A DNA stretch of 64,000 bases from Verpa conica (lineage: Eukaryota > Ascomycota > Pezizomycetes > Pezizales > Morchellaceae), in NCBI GenBank assembly GCA_033030425.1, contig JAUFSD010000014.1, positions 496,001 through 560,000 of the forward strand, given 5' to 3'. The translations under genes were made by a program, and so were the position numbers. The notes beneath the pieces are model-generated. The model saw only the letters and a program-made list of their open reading frames with translations, was not told the origin of the DNA and ran no database searches. Shown in pieces: positions 49,501 to 61,471 of the stretch (the first letter of the stretch is position 1; the number at the start of each line of letters is the position of its first letter).

Positions 49501-49605
49501 ATATTGTTACCTTACCTACCTTGTCCTTGAGTCCCTAGTTTCTCGATACTAGCCCTGCCTTGTAATTATCGCCTGCTGTTCCCCAATAGATGATTGGTTT
49601 TTACA
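49501..49605 (-). repeat. Family E LTR fragment (reverse)
   Basis: Reverse copy of 5821-5925, ending GGTTTTTACA at 49605 against Gypsy LTR sequence. The remainder of the E LTR is missing on the left of the LINE tail. Confidence 0.75.
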
Positions 49606-49685
49606 CATTTACAGCAACTCTGGGGGGCTTTTCCAGCACCCGGTGGGTAGCATAGTGGGACGCCCCGCAGGAGATAGCTGCCAGC

Positions 49686-52600
49686 TGTGAAGAATAGCGG
49701 AGTAACAGCTTAGGACGCAAGTCCTAATGGTATAACTCTACAGGTACGATGCACAGAAAGAAGCGTAAAGCCAGTGAATGGGTGGTAGCAACAGAGTAGA
49801 CTATTACTATAAAGAACAGGCAAGCGAGAATTCTGAGCATGTAATACCAAACAAGATAGCGTAGTAGATTGTTGTCTATGTCTAGAGAATTATTGTTCCA
49901 GAAAGAGGGAGAACGGCCCGCTATTTATACAGAAAAGTCCTTTATCCTCCAACCGAGATAACTATGTGAAAACCGAGGTGGGAACGCCGTTTGACCCTGA
50001 AAACCGTAACAAAGTAAAGGTAACCAAAAGAAATGAGTAATACAATGCTTGTAAGCGAAATGGTGTGTTGAGTAAACATAAATGAGCGCAACAAAATATG
50101 ACTCATAACAAATGGCGCAATACATGTGAGTAATAAGGTATGCGACCTTTCGATAAACATTAGTAGTTATGTAAAAATGTAATAAATGTAAAAATGTATC
50201 AAAAAAACAATCAGAACTGTCGTCGTAATGAAATGTAGCAAATGGAGATAAAATGTTATACAATCAAGGAAAGACAGACTGAGAATCTCGAAAAAATAAC
50301 ACCCCTTCTCACTTTGTAGTCTCGTTAAAGATGTAACTACATAAGTGGTCGTGTGTCTGTCGTGGTAAACCCTTGGTGCAAATGTCTGCAAAGTTGTCCG
50401 CAGAGGCAACATGTAATAGATTGATCGTTCCGTCTTCGACGAGTTCTCGGACGAAGTGGTAGGAGATGTCTATATGTTTGGATCTATCGTTTAGCTTAGG
50501 ATTCCGAGCGATATCATCAGCTGAGTTGCTGTCACAGAGAAGAGCGTGAGGAATCTGGGTCTTTAACAACTCGTTAATAGCACGAGTCAACCATAGGTAG
50601 TGTTTTGCCGTCATAGCCAGTGCCATGTATTCAGCCTCACAGGTAGAGGTGGCAACTGATTTTTGCTTTCGGGAACACCAGGATATAGTTGATTGGCCGA
50701 GTTGGAATAGGTAACCAGAGAAGCTTCTTCTTGTATCGAGACAGTTTCCGTGAGATGCATCAGTAAAAGCAGATAGATGTAAAGAGGTTCCGGTAGGATA
50801 GAGTAGCTTCCGGTTCTTTGTGCCTTTGAGGTAACGGAGTACGCGTTTTGCAGCGTTAAGATGTACTTTTGTTGGGTCCGAACAGAATTGAGATAGGTGA
50901 GTTATTGTGTAGGCAAGGTCGGGCCTAGTCGCAGTGACGAGATACATAAGAGAGCCTATTATCTGTCTGTACTCAGTTGCATTGACCCGTTCGTCATTAT
51001 CACAAGCCTTCATCAGACGATGGTTAGGGTCGATGGGCGTGGTGACTGGGTTGCAATCTGACATTGAGAAGCGTGATAGGATCTTATCGATAAATGCAGT
51101 TTGCGATAGGGATATTCCGTCCTTGTTGTACTCGATTTGGATGCCGAGGAGATAGTTTAAGAGCCCATGTCGTTAACTTTGAATTCCGACTTCATAAGTT
51201 GTACGGACTGCTCGACTAGGTCGTTGTCGGGTCCAAAGAGAGTAATGTCGTCCACATAAATGGCCAGGAATATTTCACCAGAGCTGTGGGTTAGGACACA
51301 TGGATCAAAAGCAGAGGAAGAAAAACCGTAAGGTTGGAGGTAGGTAACCAGCCTGCCATACCATTCCCTTGGGGATTGCTTCAAACCATAAATACACCGT
51401 TTTAGTCGTGCAACTTTGTTATCTGACCTGCTGCCTTCAGGTAGTTGCATATAGATCTCCTTGTTCAAAATTCCGTAAAGAAACGCCGTTTTAACATCCA
51501 GTTGACGAACTCGCCAGCCTTTTATGGCGGTAATGGCAAGTAGGAGCCGTAGGGAGTCGAAACGAACAACGGGGGAGAAGACTTCGTCGTAGTCAAGGCC
51601 ATGTTCTTGAGAGAACCCTTTTGCGACTAGTCTAGCCTTGTATCGTTCAACTTGTCCGTTGGCATCACCTTTTACCTTGAATACCCACTTAGAGTCCACG
51701 ATGTTTCGTTGTGGTGGTTTATCAACCACATCCCATACTTCATTCTCTTTAAGTGAATCAAGTTCTTCGTTCATGGCCAGAGTCCATTTATCCGAGTCAG
51801 CTGAGTTAACTGCTTGTCGGTAGGTCTTAGGTTCATTGACTTCGAGAACTGACACCAGAATGGTATCTTCCGATGGTGTGTCTTCAATCATGAGAGGTTC
51901 AGCGTCAGGTAGAGTGGACCCATGTTCCGAAGATGCAGGAGGAGGAGTAGGTACTCGAGGTACTATCCACCATTCTCTTGGAGGGTGTATCTCTCTGCCG
52001 TAGCGAGTTCTAGGAGCTTGAAATGAAGAGTGGAAGGAAGGTAGGGATTCATCGAGGGGTAACTGTGGATGGTGTGATGCTTCTGACATAGGATCTGACT
52101 GTGCCGCTTGTGAAAGTCGAAGTGAGCCGACTAACGAGTCAAGGTCCATTGCAGAGGGTGTAGGTGAGGGTGGAATGTTATTCGGATTGACGTATGGATC
52201 ATCATTGTTGGAAGATTGAATTGAAGGAGTTGGGTTTTGAAATTCCCAGAATTGAGGTCCTAGGAAGCCGTCACGTTTTCCGTTTTCGTACGCTTGCTGA
52301 AAGAGAGTAGTGACCTTAGGATGCCCTTGATGAAACCAGGTGTTTGCGGTTTCAGGGTTGCGATCCATCCAGTTGAACCACATCTCGTCAGTTGGAAACC
52401 CTTCTGTCTCTGTATAGGAGATAGATGTGTTGGGTGATTTCCGTACAACGTGTTTGATGGGAGTTTTGCTCGTTAACTGAGCCCCTTCTGGCTTCAGAGG
52501 TGGAAAGAAGACATCGCCTGTTATGACTGACTTCTTTTCTTCTGGTAGGAACACTCGGTAGTGATGGTTGACATTGGTGTATCCGGTAAAAATGCCTCTA

Positions 52601-55506
52601 GTTGCCCTAGGAGAGAGTTTGCTGCCAGCTGAGCGTTTATTCTCAGGTATGTGCACATAGCATTCTCTGCCAAAGGGTTGGAGGTGATGAATCGTTGGTT
52701 TTATATCGTGGAAGCACTCATAGGGTGTCTGATTCTTGACACTTGAGTGTGGTTGACGGTTTTTGATGTAAATGAAGGTGGCGACAGCATCGGCCCATAA
52801 TCGTTTGTCTCCGAGGGGGAGTATCATGGCTCTCACAGCTTCACCAATGGTTCTGTTCAGTCGTTCAGCAACACCATTTGACTCGGGGGAGTATGGTGGT
52901 GTTAGTTCATGCACGATCCCTTTGTTTGCAAAGAAGGTCAACAGGGTGTTGTTGACATACTCTCCTCCATTGTCAGTCCTAAACCTTTTGACAGGGAGAC
53001 TGTACTGAAGTTCAACTTCCTTGACGAAGTCTTCAATAGCTTTCGCAGTATCTGACTTCTTCTTTAGGAACCGAACCCAGGAGACTCTGGTTTTGTCATC
53101 GATGAAGGTGATGTAATAGAGGGAGTTTCCGTAGCTAGGTACTGGGAAGGGGCCACATAGGTCGGAATGTATTAGTTCCAACTTCTGGGTAGCTCGTGTA
53201 TTGGAAGATTTTGGTTTGCTGTGTGTAGACTTCGAGAGTGAGCATTGGGGGCAGTGAAAGTTTGTTGGTGCCTGTGGTATGACTGAGGCGTCACTGTAGA
53301 GTTGCTTAGCCTTTTCAATAGAGCTTGGAGCTAAGTGTCCTAAAGCAGAGTGCCAAAAGTCGAATGTGAGAAATGCTGCGTCGTTTACTTCGGGTATTTT
53401 AAAAAGTGTTCCGTCAAAGACTGCTTCGAAAAGAATTTTATTATGCTTAACAATTGAAATCAGATCCCCTTTACCAACCATGGTATATCCCTTTTCCTTA
53501 ATTTTCCTCCAAGAAAGTAACGGTCGCTCTAGTTCAGGTACAAATAAAACATCATGAACACGAAAAGAAGAAATAGTCCCATCATTTAACACAGAGTCCA
53601 TCACCACAGTGCCTTTTCCCTTTATCGCCATTGAAGCCTTTGATGAGGACTTCACAAATCCGGAACATGTCTGGAGAGACTCGAACCGTTCTGCGAGGGG
53701 GCACATATGAGAGGTTGCTCCAGTGTCAAAGTAAAATAGGGAGTTTCTTCTTACCGAGTCAGAGTCTTTCCCCGTTGTAACCAGTGCTTTTTCCGATTTC
53801 CCTTTCTTATTCTTCTTCCTTTCAGCTTGCATTGCCTTCAACTTGTCGCAGGCTTCCCATTTGTGTTGTCTGTCCTTTAGGGGCGCATCTTTACGATGAG
53901 CATTGCACCAGGAGCAAGTTTCAACATCAGTTTTGGGTGGTGGAGCCGTGGTGACAGGCTTTTTGTAGGTCTTTTGTTTTTGTTTTGCCGCAAAAAGGGC
54001 TTGCTGATCGGGAAGAGAGGAGGTGTCTTGATGGCTGAGTTCGAGGAGACGTTGTTTGACATCCGAGAAAGTGAGGTCGTCTTTTGTAGACAGATTGTCC
54101 ACGACATTTGAATGATGCTTAACAATAAAGCCAAGCAGAAAGTCTCGTTTTGCCTTGTCTTGTTCCAGGAACTTTGCAAACAGTACTCGATAGTCGTCTT
54201 TGGAGCTTTTGGCCATTTTATAGAGCCTTAGCCACTCGGTTTCGAACGATGAGATAAACTGTGAAATAGGTAGGGAAGGGTCGTAGGTAACTGAAAGATT
54301 TGTGAGGTTCATGATCTGAGAGACCATGGCATAGGCAGTGTCACGATAGAATTCTGCTCTCAGGTAAGTCCACATTTTGTGGGGATGTTCCAGTTCGATG
54401 ATTTTCTCCAAAAGATCGGTTGAAACAACCTGAATGAAAACCGCTGAGGCTTGGTTGCATAGAGATTCGTATGCTGCTTTCTCTTTTGCGCTTGAACCGG
54501 TTGGTGGTTCGGCTCCGTCCACCACGATTTCGTAGACCTTCATCCCTTTCAGGATGATTTTCATCACTGCTGCCCATGTGTTGTAGTTGTGTTGTCCCTC
54601 AAGAGGGCGCACATTGTCGAGTTTGATGGTGATAGGTTTGTCCTTACTGACGCGTTCCGAGAAGGAGAGGTTCAGTTCTTCAACTGTCTCCTCAATCGGG
54701 TCTTGTGTGCCAGAGGGTTCGCCAGCGTTCGACATTTCGATGGGGTGATTGAGTGATAGTTCAGGGTATGTGAGGAGGTCTAGTTCGGATAGAGTTGGAG
54801 AGGATGAGCGAGAAGGAGAGGTGACAGCAGAAGACGCCAGTGTTGTTGTGAGATTAGAGTTAGCTGTTGTGTGCAGCCGGGCTCATAACCTGTGAAGAAT
54901 AGCGGAGTAACAGCTTAGGACGCAAGTCCTAATGGTATAACTCTACAGGTACGATGCACAGAAAGAAGCGTAAAGCCAGTGAATGGGTGGTAGCAACAGA
55001 GTAGACTATTACTATAAAGAACAGGCAAGCGAGAATTCTGAGCATGTAATACCAAACAAGATAGCGTAGTAGATTGTTGTCTATGTCTAGAGAATTATTG
55101 TCCCAGAAAGAGGGAGAACGGCCCGCTATTTATACAGAAAAGTCCTTTATCCTCCAACCGAGATAACTATGTGAAAACCGAGGTGGGAACGCCGTTTGAC
55201 CCTGAAAACCGTAACAAAGTAAAGGTAACCAAAAGAAATGAGTAATACAATGCTTGTAAGCGAAATGGTGTGTTGAGTAAACATAAATGAGCGCAACAAA
55301 ATATGACTCATAACAAATGGCGCAATACATGTGAGTAATAAGGTATGCGTCCTTTCGATAAACATTAGTAGTTATGTAAAAATGTAATAAATGTAAAAAT
55401 GTATCAAAAAAACAATCAGAACTGTCGTCGTAATGAAATGTAGCAAATGGAGATAAAATGTTATACAATCAAGGAAAGACAGACTGAGAATCTCGAAAAA
55501 ATAACA
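49686..55506 (-). mobile_element. Full-length Copia element B (reverse)
   Basis: LTRs 49686-50301 and 54891-55506 (616 bp each) differ at only about two positions by eye. They are flanked by the perfect 5 bp duplication CCAGC (49681-49685 and 55507-55511). The primer-binding site (54871-54890) and polypurine tract (CCCCTTCTC on the plus strand after 50301) are the same as in element A. The gag-pol gene has one frameshift. Confidence 0.96.
50309..54735 (-). pseudogene. Copia gag-pol, element B, one frameshift
   Basis: Nearly identical to the 1475-residue polyprotein of element A from MSNAGEPSGTQD to its final residues. Relative to A the run TTTAGAGAGCCC reads TTTAAGAGCCC near 51155-51166, a net 1 nt deletion that breaks the frame after NDMGS in the RT-connection region. 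Frame one is 54735-51157 (gag, protease, integrase and the RT catalytic YVDDITLFG). Frame two is 51064-50309 (RNase H). Other differences from A are scattered single substitutions. A recent loss of function is likely, though a sequencing error in one base would have the same appearance. Confidence 0.93.
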
Positions 55507-55686
55507 CCAGCAAGTATCCACACACGCTTCTCCCCAAACCACTGATACGTCAAGAAGCAAACAAGGGGTCAAAATACCTAAATAGTCAAACAAGTGGTCT
55601 TCATAGTTCCCAGAAATACTCATTTTATCAGGTGCCTACAACATCATGGTTCCCAGAAATACTCCTCTTATCAGGTGCCTACAACA

Positions 55687-56999
55687 CTACAACAACTACT
55701 CTCCCTATTCTTCTCATACTTCCTTTCTGCTTTTGCTGGTAGTAATATGGTTTTTATGTTCCTTTGGATCCGCCATTTTTTTGCTTATGTAAGCTTCACC
55801 AAACTTTTAAGTAGTCACTTTACTTATGTTTGCTTGCTGGCTCCACATAAATCTAAGTACCAAACTTACCCCGAGGGCCCCTGAGCCAAAATACGCCCGA
55901 AATGTGAACTGGGCAAGCTCGGAGGGGTTAGTACACCAGACCCTATTGTGCTACGCAGTAATTAAACCTAGGGAAGGGAACGAGACTACTTGCTTATAAA
56001 AAAAGTTTGGCCTCGAAGTGGCAACCGAGGCTTACAACACAACGACCCTCCACCACATAAAGTAGTATTGAAAACCTGAGAACAGGCGATTATCTCTATT
56101 GATAGTTAAATTAAATAAGAATGAAATTCTAGAGCTGAGTTGCAGCTGTTTGTTGTTGTATTTATGGTTGCTGGCTAAGGAGGTTTTGGCGTTCCGCTTG
56201 GTTACTATTTATCCCGGGGCCAAACTTTTTTTATGGGCAAGTAGTATGGACCCTGTTGAAACTCCCGCCCAAAGGTACCGACTCTATTTCTCAATAAGTA
56301 CACAACAGTTGATAAGACTCTGAATTTCGGTAGATTTCGAAAGAACTCAGTCCCTTTTTATCAGCTTTACGGCGGCAAATTTCGAAATATTAAATCTTTT
56401 CTCCGATTCTTCTTCGTAGCTTAGTGCTATTGCCGCACTCGTATTTCTTGCTTAGTTATAACTAGAAAGAACCTCTATTGACAAAACCGCTCTGTCGTTC
56501 ACTTAACTAGTAGTTCTAGATACTGGCATCAGTTTGAGTATAAATCGAGACACTCTTATGTACCACTTACATAACTTTTCACCCCATCGTCAATCAAACT
56601 CTCTGATAACAAAGGCGACAAGGGTTTCTTCTTACATCGAGTATCCGCCAGGATGGAACACCGATCGGCCCATATACAAAGACGATAGCCGCGAAGCTTC
56701 TACGCGCGTTCTGCATCATTTCCCCTTTACCACTCCTCAGCTAGGCTTAGACTTCGGTCAGTCAGCACCCATCTCATCCCATATTTAATATTGTTTCAAG
56801 CAAATATAGTGGTATAGTAGGCGAATAGTACCTTCAAATATCATAAAGACGATTTTTTCTTCTTCCGTTAGAGTCCTTTTAATCCTTTCCTCTTACTTTT
56901 TTATTATCCAATAACACGGCTACCAACTATCCTCAGGCATCACGCCTTCCAAAGACCCAGGATTTTCATAGCGTTTACTCTACATCAAGAGGCTCTGAC
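55687..56999. other. Transposon-gene island boundary, DOT1 upstream region
   Basis: No repeat of the kinds above is recognised. Small frames (for example 56534-56788) show no known domain and no convincing exon structure. The final 200 bp before the DOT1 ATG are pyrimidine-rich (TTTTTTCTTCTTCCG near 56850), as in many fungal promoters. This region probably holds the DOT1 promoter and 5' leader. Confidence 0.4.
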
Positions 57000-58886
57000 A
57001 TGAGTTTTTTCGCAAAGTTTAACAAGTCCGGGACAACACCAATCACTCCTCAAAAGTTTACCGTAAAGACAGTCAAGATCGCTTCCGAACCGAAGTCGAA
57101 GTCGAACGTCTCGCCATCGAAGAAACCATCACCTACGATTAAGGGAGATGGAAAATCCAAACAAGAGGAGAGTCGAGTCACACCACTATCCCATTCAAAT
57201 TCAAAACTCTCATCATCATCGCGGAAGCGAAAGCATATTGAGTCAACGTCCTCAGTGTCGGAAGGACCTTCATCGTCCTCAGGTTTGCTCAAACCTCCAA
57301 GCCCTGAACCCATAGCGTCTTCCAGGAACCGTCATACGCTCTCCTCCTCTAGATCGCCTTTGTCCATACGACTTGAATCTAGCGATGAAAACTCTAGCGG
57401 TGACGATCATGTTGACGAACGGGCTTCCAAGCGGTATAAGAGTCTTTCGCCTACAGTGCTGATGGAAACTCATGGTCGGCAGCTCGTCAACCCCCTCAGC
57501 TTCCGGAGTACATCAACTTCCGCAGCCCCTGAAGATTGCTACTTTGTTCATGCCGAACAAATCGCAAGCGCCAACCATAAGTCCTGGGGAAAGAACACTA
57601 TACGTGGTATGGGAAACCTTCGAAGATTATGAAACGACTGTTTATTCTAGAAGCTCACGCGGCTAACGGTAAAGGTCCCAGTCTTCAAGAAGTCTGAACA
57701 GAAGCTGTTAAATGTCAAGCTACAGTATCCTGGAATAATGCAATCTGAAAGGTATAATTCTACCTCTCGCAGTACCCTCTAGTATCAGTAGTCTGAGTGA
57801 AGAACGAGACATGCAGGTACGAGCTTGTCCAGCACACCGACGCTGATGAATTCAACCCGGTAGCCGATATTCTGACAACCATGGAGCATGTTGCCAACCA
57901 CCTACTTACCGACCCGCAAGCTGCTGAAATATTTTCCGAGACCTCAGGTGGACTAGTCTACTCGATGCGGCGAGCCTTAAAACATGGTGACTCAACAAAA
58001 TTCTACGACGGCCTCGAAAAGTACAATAGACTCATGCGCAGATATCGCAAGGATGGAACCTTCAAAGCAAGGATTGCAAATATGAGCGCTCTTCCTTTCC
58101 CATTAGTTGAACATATCTTAGCGCAGACGTATGCTCGTACAGTTGCTCCACAAGTGGATACGCTAAAAGATTATGTCGCTTTCTCGAGTACCGTTTACGG
58201 GGAACTATTACCAAAGTTCACGACGAAGCTGTTTAAAGACGCTGATCTGACGAGGGATAAGGTTTTTGTGGATCTCGGCAGCGGAACCGGCAATGTCGTG
58301 CTCCATGCAGCGCTGGAAATAGGTTGCGAGAGCTGGGGTTGTGAAATTATGCCCAACGCCATCTTCCTCGCACAGAAGCAGCAGAAGGAGTTTGAGGCCC
58401 GCTGCAGGATGTGGGGAGTCAATTCTGGAAAGGTTAGGCTCGAGAGGGGTGACTTTTTAGAGAATCAAAAGATCGCAGATATTCTGAAAAGGACTGATGT
58501 TTTGGTAAGACTTTGTTTCCCTTCAAGCGAAGCGACTCTACAAAGCCCTTTATACTTAGCTATAGACAAACTAACGCATTTTTTTATATGCAAAGCTGGT
58601 CAACAACTACGTCTTTGACTCAAGTCTGAACCAGCGCTTACTAGACATGTTCCTGGATTTGAAGGAAGGGACGAAAATACTGTCTCTGAAACCTTTCGTC
58701 CCCGCAAATCATGTTATTACCTCCCGCACTGCTGGGAATCCTGTCAGTAGACTTAGAATGGAAGAAAAGGAATACTTCTCTAACTCAGTTTCGTGGACAC
58801 ATGCCGGCGGAAAATATTATATCCAAACTGTTGATGAAAGTATGCTGAGAGATTTTTATGAGAAGGAAAGGAATCAAATATCCTAA
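57000..58886 (+). CDS. DOT1: DOT1-family histone H3 lysine-79 methyltransferase
   Basis: Four exons were inferred: 57000-57606, 57682-57751, 57817-58504 and 58596-58886. Introns of 75, 65 and 91 bp are GT-AG; introns 1 and 3 carry a CTAAC branch site. The product is 551 residues. The first 170 residues are Ser/Lys/Pro-rich and probably disordered, as in fungal DOT1. The catalytic fold starts around residue 200. It contains ILAQTYARTVAPQ, the YGELLPKF motif (about 352), the SAM-binding VDLGSGTGNVVLHAA (about 375), GCEIMPNAI, and NNYVFDSSLN near 458. C-terminal SLKPFVP is also conserved. DOT1 methylates nucleosomal H3K79 and is the only enzyme known to do so; it acts in the nucleus. It converges on ATG16, about 390 bp away. 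Exon 1 end and short exon 2 rest on frame logic. Confidence 0.93.
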
Positions 58887-59276
58887 AGAAACTCTAGGAC
58901 TAGTGACTAGTCGACTATGCTGATATGTATTGAGATTTTAGCGTCTACTATTTTCATTGCTTGCATACTTGCATTCTTATTTCTTCCTTTATGAGAATCC
59001 TTTATGAGCATATTTCATGAGTAAGAGTGGAAATGTATTGTACGATTTTTAATAGGCACTAGAGAGCCATGGAATTTATAGAATTGGGTATTGAATGTAT
59101 AATATACCTTTCTTATACACCTTTAGTGTGGCTTTATCAGTGCCAGTATATCTTCCATGCCCTCTACTTGTACATTTTGTCTTTAATCTCCCAAACCCAA
59201 TCACCCTCGAAACATTAACCCCAAATAAAACGAAACTCTCTTAGGATACACTACATGAGAAGTGAAAATTTCTACT
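58887..59276. other. Intergenic region between convergent DOT1 and ATG16
   Basis: AT-rich 390 bp serving both 3' ends. No repeat or RNA gene was recognised. AATAAA-like words occur, for example CAAATAAAACG near 59222. Confidence 0.4.
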
Positions 59277-60120
59277 TTATTCCCAATTTGAAGCTCGGTT
59301 CATACTTTCAGCTTTCTTCGCCATCTCAGCCATGAAGCGATCTACAAGTTCCTTATTCTCCTTCCGCACGGCTTCTTCTCTCTTGGTTAGCATATTTAGT
59401 TCCATCGTCAGTGTCAAAATTTCATCTTGCAATTCCTATAATATCCAGCCAGAAGAAAACACGACATTTCAGTGTAAGCAAAATCCAATATACCTAGTTC
59501 TTCAACATAACTAAGGAATACAAAATAATAAGAACAGAAAATGGAGAATTGGAGTAGGCCCTGACCTGGACGTGTTTGTTTTTTGCCCTGACTTCTTCTT
59601 CTAAGTCTTTCGTCCTTCGATCGAGCCGATTGCGCTCAGTGTTTACTCGATCTTGCTGCTCAAGCCTCTTTTGTAGGGCATCTCTTTCTTCAGATACAGC
59701 TTTGTGACTCAAGTGTAGCTGAGATTTTGACTGTTGTGCGGCTGTCAGGTCGGCTTTTAGCTGAGCCAAATTGATAACTCCGCCGATATTCCTAGCGTCT
59801 GTTCCTCCTGTTCCTATTACAGTATCTGTGGACAAGATAGTAGGGGTAAGGGTGGTAGTGCGGAACGCTAGGCGGGAGTCTGAGGTAGGTCAGTTTATCT
59901 AGTAGAAATATGGGATATAGATGAGATAATTTGGGTATATAGGAATAGAACGAAAACTAAAATTGGATATAAGATGATGTGAGTAGAGGGGGAGGGGAGG
60001 ACAGGCAGAGATAAATTCATCATGAGACTTTTCCCGCTTATCACGAAGGGCAAGCGAGTTCAGGAAATCCGCCTTCCACGACGAAGCATGAGAGAAAGAG
60101 GAGGAAGAAGTTGCTGTCAT
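59277..60120 (-). CDS. ATG16: Autophagy protein ATG16
   Basis: Three exons were inferred: 60120-60003, 59879-59566 and 59435-59277, with introns of 123 and 130 bp, giving 196 residues. The N terminus SSWKADFLNSLALRDKREKSHDEFISA fits the ATG5-binding helix of fungal Atg16. The next part is a coiled coil (LKADLTAAQQSKSQL, LEQQDRVNTERNRLDRRTKDLEEEVR) for dimerisation. The last exon has ELQDEILTLTMELNMLTKREE and ENKELVDRFMAEMAKKAESMN, the conserved Atg16 C-terminal signature. Length is typical for fungi, which lack the WD40 part of animal ATG16L1. It joins ATG12-ATG5 as the E3-like complex for ATG8 lipidation at the phagophore. The first donor is the unusual GTCCTC, forced by frame. The open frame could extend upstream only through a GTG, so the ATG at 60120 was chosen. 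Confidence 0.88.
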
Positions 60121-60388
60121 AGTTCCTAAAGCGAGTAAGGCCGGCGCCGTTGACGTAGAATTCAAAATCACTCACTGCTGTTGTAGAATATTTATAGGAG
60201 ACCAGTAGGGATAAGCATACGCGTGCTTATCTAGAACTTACCAGAGAAGCGCGGCTCAAGCTACGCACGAGCCATTTCCCTCGTGACGATAAGCTTCTCT
60301 CACCTTACCCCAAAAATTCACATAGTACTTGATAACTTCCGCCTAATCACCATAATCTCATAGAGATATCACTCTTTACCTATACAAC
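60121..60388. promoter_or_regulatory. Shared divergent promoter of ATG16 and YPT7
   Basis: 268 bp separate the two start codons, which point away from each other. TTTATAGG near 60190 is a possible TATA-like word. A pyrimidine-rich stretch precedes the YPT7 ATG. Confidence 0.55.
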
Positions 60389-61471
60389 ATGGTCACAAGA
60401 AAGCGGATCCTTAAGGTAAGGCTCTGTGTACCCCAAGACCAGCTTTGGTATACGTATATTGATCCAAGACCATTTTGACTCCAGGTCATTATTTTAGGCG
60501 ATAGTGGGGTTGGAAAGACCTCGCTTATGAACCAATACGTATCTCCCCGCTCATAGTCTTTCTTCTGAGGCCGATGTTTTGTGTGTTCGCGAGATCCGGA
60601 CTGGTACCGATACCATACTTCTGCTTTACTTGCATACAGGTCAATAAGAAGTTCAGTTCCAGCTATAAAGCTACTATCGGAGCGGATTTCCTTACAAAAG
60701 ACGTACTAGTGGATGATCGAATGGTTACCTTGACTGTACGCATTTCTTAATGCCCTCCCTTAGTTCCTACAGAAATATCAATACATATATACAATGAGTT
60801 TTTGACGATTGCACTATCGCCAGTTGTGGGACACGGCTGGTCAGGAACGCTTCCAGTCACTCGGTGTAGCCTTCTATCGTGGGGCCGACTGTTGTGTACT
60901 CGTCTATGATGTTAATAATCCCAAGAGTTTCGATAATTTAAATTCGTGGCGGGACGAGTTTTTGATCCAAGCATCGCCTAGAGACCCTGATTCTTTTCCT
61001 TTTGTAAGATTTTATGCCTCCCCCCTTTTAAGGCCCGAAATTTTAGATGTTAATATTTATATATAGGTAGTTTTAGGCAATAAAATCGACGTTGATGAAA
61101 GCAAGAGGATGGTACTAAAAATATCCTCCCAAATACATCTATACAATATACCTTCTATAATATAGATGAATCGGCAAAGCTTATACAGTCATGGTACACT
61201 ATAGGTATCCCAGAAGCGTGCAGTAACATATTGTTATGCGAAAGGTCAGATTCCCTATTTCGAGACCTCAGCAAAAGATGGTGCGAATGTAGATCAAGCA
61301 TTTGAGGGTATGTTGCCCTCCAGCCACTAAAGATGAATTTTAGGACTAAGCTGACTTTAATAACCCCTCATAGCTATCGCGAGAAATGCACAAGAAGAAG
61401 CTGAAATTATTTACCATGAAATACCTATGAATCCGCGCCTTGGTGAAGAAAGTGGTGGGTGTAATTGCTAG
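60389..61471 (+). CDS. YPT7: Rab7-type GTPase of the vacuole
   Basis: Seven exons were inferred: 60389-60415, 60485-60538, 60640-60735, 60824-61003, 61067-61111, 61205-61307 and 61374-61471. All introns are GT-AG, and the product is 200 residues. G-box motifs: GDSGVGKT (14-21), effector-side [22 protein letters not shown] (61 on), GNKID (123-127) and ETSAK (154-158). The sequence [17 protein letters not shown] is characteristic of Rab7/Ypt7. The C terminus CNC is a double-cysteine geranylgeranylation motif. Ypt7 drives fusion of late endosomes, autophagosomes and vacuoles with the HOPS tether. The first exon is only nine codons (MVTRKRILK), as expected for the family start. The high intron number is usual for fungal YPT7. 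No broken or missing key residue was seen. Confidence 0.95.

Larger units (their letters stand above)
49606..55643 (-). repeat. Gypsy LTR fragment (reverse) split by Copia B
   Basis: LTR sequence 49606-49685 continues at 55507-55643, ending CCTACAACA. A second partial LTR end (55644-55686, TCATGGTTCCCAG...CTACAACA) follows directly. Confidence 0.8.

Noticed and set aside
56534..56788. An 84-residue frame upstream of DOT1
   Set aside because: No recognised domain, no splice partners found, and no conservation evidence available.
57607..57632. DOT1 exon 1 reading through to a stop at 57632
   Set aside because: The frame would end before the catalytic domain. A GTATGG donor with a CTAAC branch and CCCAG acceptor at 57681 restores the frame to VFKKSEQ...LQYPG.
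60121..60171. Upstream extension of ATG16 to 60171
   Set aside because: The codon at 60171 is GTG, not ATG; the ATG at 60120 gives the expected N terminus.
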